From positions 248,001 to 312,000 of the forward strand of contig NZ_BAAADB010000030.1 of the NCBI RefSeq assembly GCF_039522025.1: a stretch of 64,000 nucleotides of DNA, given 5' to 3'. The position numbers and the translations under genes are program-made. The notes under the pieces are model-generated. The model was not told where the DNA came from and ran no database searches. It saw only the letters and a list, made by a program, of their open reading frames with translations. This document shows, one piece after another, positions 62,378 through 64,000 of the stretch. This DNA is from Deinococcus depolymerans (GTDB lineage Bacteria; Deinococcota; Deinococci; Deinococcales; Deinococcaceae). How positions within the stretch are numbered: the stretch's first letter is position 1; each line of letters opens with the position of its first letter.

Positions 62378-62725
62378 CTCCTTCAGGTCCGGCCCGGCGA
62401 CCACCGGTGCCGGTTTGTCCAGCCGGAGCGCAGCGGCCGCAGGAGCGTCGGCCGCGCCCGGCTGGCCCGCCCCGGCCGGGCGGGGCAGGTCGGGCCGGGG
62501 GGCCCGGGCACGCAACGCCGGACGCCACGCGCTGGTCACGAAGTACACCAGTCCCGCCAGCAGGCCCGTGACCAGCAGAAACCACAGCAGGCGGCCAAGC
62601 ACGCCGGCCGCGCCCACCACGAACACGCCCAGACCCGTGAGGAACTGCCCGATCAGCCACACGGCCGCGAGGGCCGTCACGGCCAGCAGAATCACGCCCG
62701 CCAGGGCCAGCAGCAGTCGCGTCAT
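62375..62725 (-). CDS. Small membrane protein of unknown function
   Basis: 116 aa with two hydrophobic helices (residues about 3-24, LLLALAGVILLAVTALAAVW, and 30-58, GLGVFVVGAAGVLGRLLWFL plus LLVTGLLAGLVYFV) and a cytoplasmic Arg/Pro-rich tail (RPALRARAPRPDLPRPAGAG). ATG 62725 is seven bases after TAGACT (62738-62733), so leaderless. No family recognised. Stop codon donated by the adjacent repeat. Confidence 0.7.
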   Translation of the reverse strand: MTRLLLALAGVILLAVTALAAVWLIGQFLTGLGVFVVGAAGVLGRLLWFLLVTGLLAGLVYFVTSAWRPALRARAPRPDLPRPAGAGQPGAADAPAAAALRLDKPAPVVAGPDLKE

Positions 62726-62822
62726 GCCGCGCAGTCTAGCAAGCAGGCGGATGGCGGCGTGTGCGCGACCCGGCCGCCACCGTCAAGCCCCATCCTCTCC
62801 CCTGTGCCGTACCCTGTCGGGC

Positions 62823-64000
62823 GTGAGGATTGTCGAGACGGAGCTGCTGGTGATCGGGGGCGGTGTGGCGGGCGCGTACGCGGCCCTGACGGCGCGCAGT
62901 TACGGGGCGGACGTGGTGCTGGCCTGCAAGACGCCCCTGACGGGCGGTTCGACCCGCTGGGCGCAGGGTGGGATCGCGGCGCCGCTGGCGGTGGGGGACG
63001 AGGAGGCGCACGCGCTCGACACCCTGAAGGCCGGGCGGGGGCTGTGCGAGCCGGAGGCGGTGCAGGCGTTCGTGCGGGACGCCCGGTCGCACGTGGAGAC
63101 GCTGCGGGACCTGGGCGTGACGTTCAGCGCGCATGTGACTCTGGAAGGCGGGCACAGCCGGGCCAGGATCCGGCACACGGGGGACTCGACGGGTCATTCG
63201 ATCAGTCTGGCGCTGGCCGGGGCGCTCGGGGCGGCGCGGGGGCCGGCGCTGAACGTGCTGGAGGGCGCGTTCGTGCGGAACCTGCGGGTGTCGGGGGGCG
63301 CGGTGGTGGGCGCGGACCTGCTCACGCCGGACGGGCCGGTGGGGGTGCGGGCCGGGGCGGTGCTGCTGGCGACCGGGGGCTTCGGACGGCTGTACCCGGT
63401 GACGACCGCGCCGCCGGAGGGCACCGGGGACGGGCTGGGGCTGGCGTGGCAGGCGGGCGCGGCGCTGCGGGACCTGGAGTTCGTGCAGTTCCACCCGACG
63501 GCCGTGGTGCGGGGCGGCGCGGCGTTCCTGGTGACGGAGGCCGCGCGGGGCGAGGGGGGGCGGCTGCTGAACGCACGCGGCGAGCGGTTCATGGAGCGCT
63601 ACGATCCGGCGCTGGAACTCGCGCCGCGTGACGTGGTGGCCCGCGCGATTGCCGCCGAGATCGCCGCGACGGGCCGGGTGGACCTGGACCTGCGGCACCT
63701 GGGCGCGGCGTTCGTGCGCTCGCGCTTCCCGACGGTCACGGCGTCCCTGGCGCCGCTGGGCCTGGACCTGGGCGCGGACCTGATCCCGGTGCAGCCGGCG
63801 GTGCATTACACGATGGGTGGCGTCCAGACGGACGTGCAGGGCCGCACGGGCGTGCCGGGCCTGTACGCGGCGGGCGAGGTGGCGTCCAGCGGCCTGCACG
63901 GCGCGAACCGGCTGGCCAGCAACAGTCTGTCCGAGGGGCTGGTGTTCGGCGCGCGGGCGGCGCGGGCGGCCCTGGCGGTCCTGAAGCCAGTCCCGGCGCG
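62823..64000 (+). CDS. nadB: L-aspartate oxidase (NadB), C-terminus beyond window
   Basis: First enzyme of de novo NAD synthesis: oxidises L-aspartate to iminoaspartate, which NadA condenses to quinolinate. GTG 62823, seven bases after TACCCT (62810-62815). FAD-binding VETELLVIGGGVAGAYAALT at residues 4-23, TGGSTRWAQGGIAAPLA near 42, HSRARIRHTGDSTGHSI near 110, ATGGFGRLYPVTTAPPEGTG near 184, DLEFVQFHPTAVVRGGAAFL near 222, and PAVHYTMGGVQTDVQGRTGV near 320. About 392 residues are inside the window; the C-terminal helical domain is cut. Confidence 0.94.
   Translation, partial: MRIVETELLVIGGGVAGAYAALTARSYGADVVLACKTPLTGGSTRWAQGGIAAPLAVGDEEAHALDTLKAGRGLCEPEAVQAFVRDARSHVETLRDLGVTFSAHVTLEGGHSRARIRHTGDSTGHSISLALAGALGAARGPALNVLEGAFVRNLRVSGGAVVGADLLTPDGPVGVRAGAVLLATGGFGRLYPVTTAPPEGTGDGLGLAWQAGAALRDLEFVQFHPTAVVRGGAAFLVTEAARGEGGRLLNARGERFMERYDPALELAPRDVVARAIAAEIAATGRVDLDLRHLGAAFVRSRFPTVTASLAPLGLDLGADLIPVQPAVHYTMGGVQTDVQGRTGVPGLYAAGEVASSGLHGANRLASNSLSEGLVFGARAARAALAVLKPVPA

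Overview
The window reads as a piece of a Deinococcus chromosome. The DNA is GC-rich, and many genes start at an ATG or GTG placed 6-9 nt after a TANNNT -10 box, the leaderless architecture typical of this genus. It carries an archaeal-type aspartyl-tRNA synthetase, a LysW/LysX amino-group-carrier lysine operon, FeoABC iron uptake, RecG, and a modular family of short intergenic repeats. I saw no rRNA, tRNA, CRISPR array, phage or transposase gene.

Layout. 1-9.2 kb: an amino-sugar block (peptide-binding protein, GH20 hexosaminidase, sugar-binding protein, NanE, divergent NagZ) and an LGFP-repeat protein. 9.3-14.8 kb: acyl-CoA dehydrogenase, FAH-family hydrolase, a Crp/Fnr regulator, a LolD-like ATPase and an old yellow enzyme. 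14.8-20.2 kb: a four-gene ABC-2 exporter operon, a split chromate transporter and a spermidine-synthase-like gene. 20.4-25.6 kb: a subtilisin-like lipoprotein, a TPR/HD-GYP protein, an esterase and an exported protein. 25.7-27.2 kb: the archaeal-type AspRS, preceded by what looks like a leader-peptide attenuator rich in Asn/Asp codons. 27.3-33.8 kb: CoA-ester lyase plus MaoC hydratase, aldo/keto reductase, an MFS exporter and recG. 33.9-42.4 kb: a VWA protein, a YhgE/Pip protein with its divergent TetR regulator, a short-chain dehydrogenase, an unknown gene and gamma carbonic anhydrase. 42.7-51.9 kb: cold shock protein, DUF898 plus M48 peptidase, FMN reductase, pseudouridine synthase, feoABC, an MFS transporter and a stress oxidase. 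52-54.2 kb: two OmpH/Skp proteins and a CBS-ACT protein. 54.3-58.5 kb: the lysine operon lysT, PPase-like gene, glyoxalase, lysU, double zinc ribbon, lysW, lysX. 58.7-64 kb: lipase lipoprotein, radical SAM protein, small membrane protein and nadB (cut by the window end).

The most notable observations are four. First, the attenuator ahead of the AspRS gene: a leaderless 13-residue peptide [13 protein letters not shown], a competing antiterminator, then a 9-bp terminator with a T tract. Second, a roughly 110-140 bp mosaic repeat, 15 copies here, whose terminal TGA is the stop codon of the neighbouring gene in eight cases. Third, a LysW without any of the zinc-binding cysteines, next to a double zinc-ribbon paralogue. 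Fourth, leaderless mini-ORFs whose stop codons overlap the start codons of real genes.
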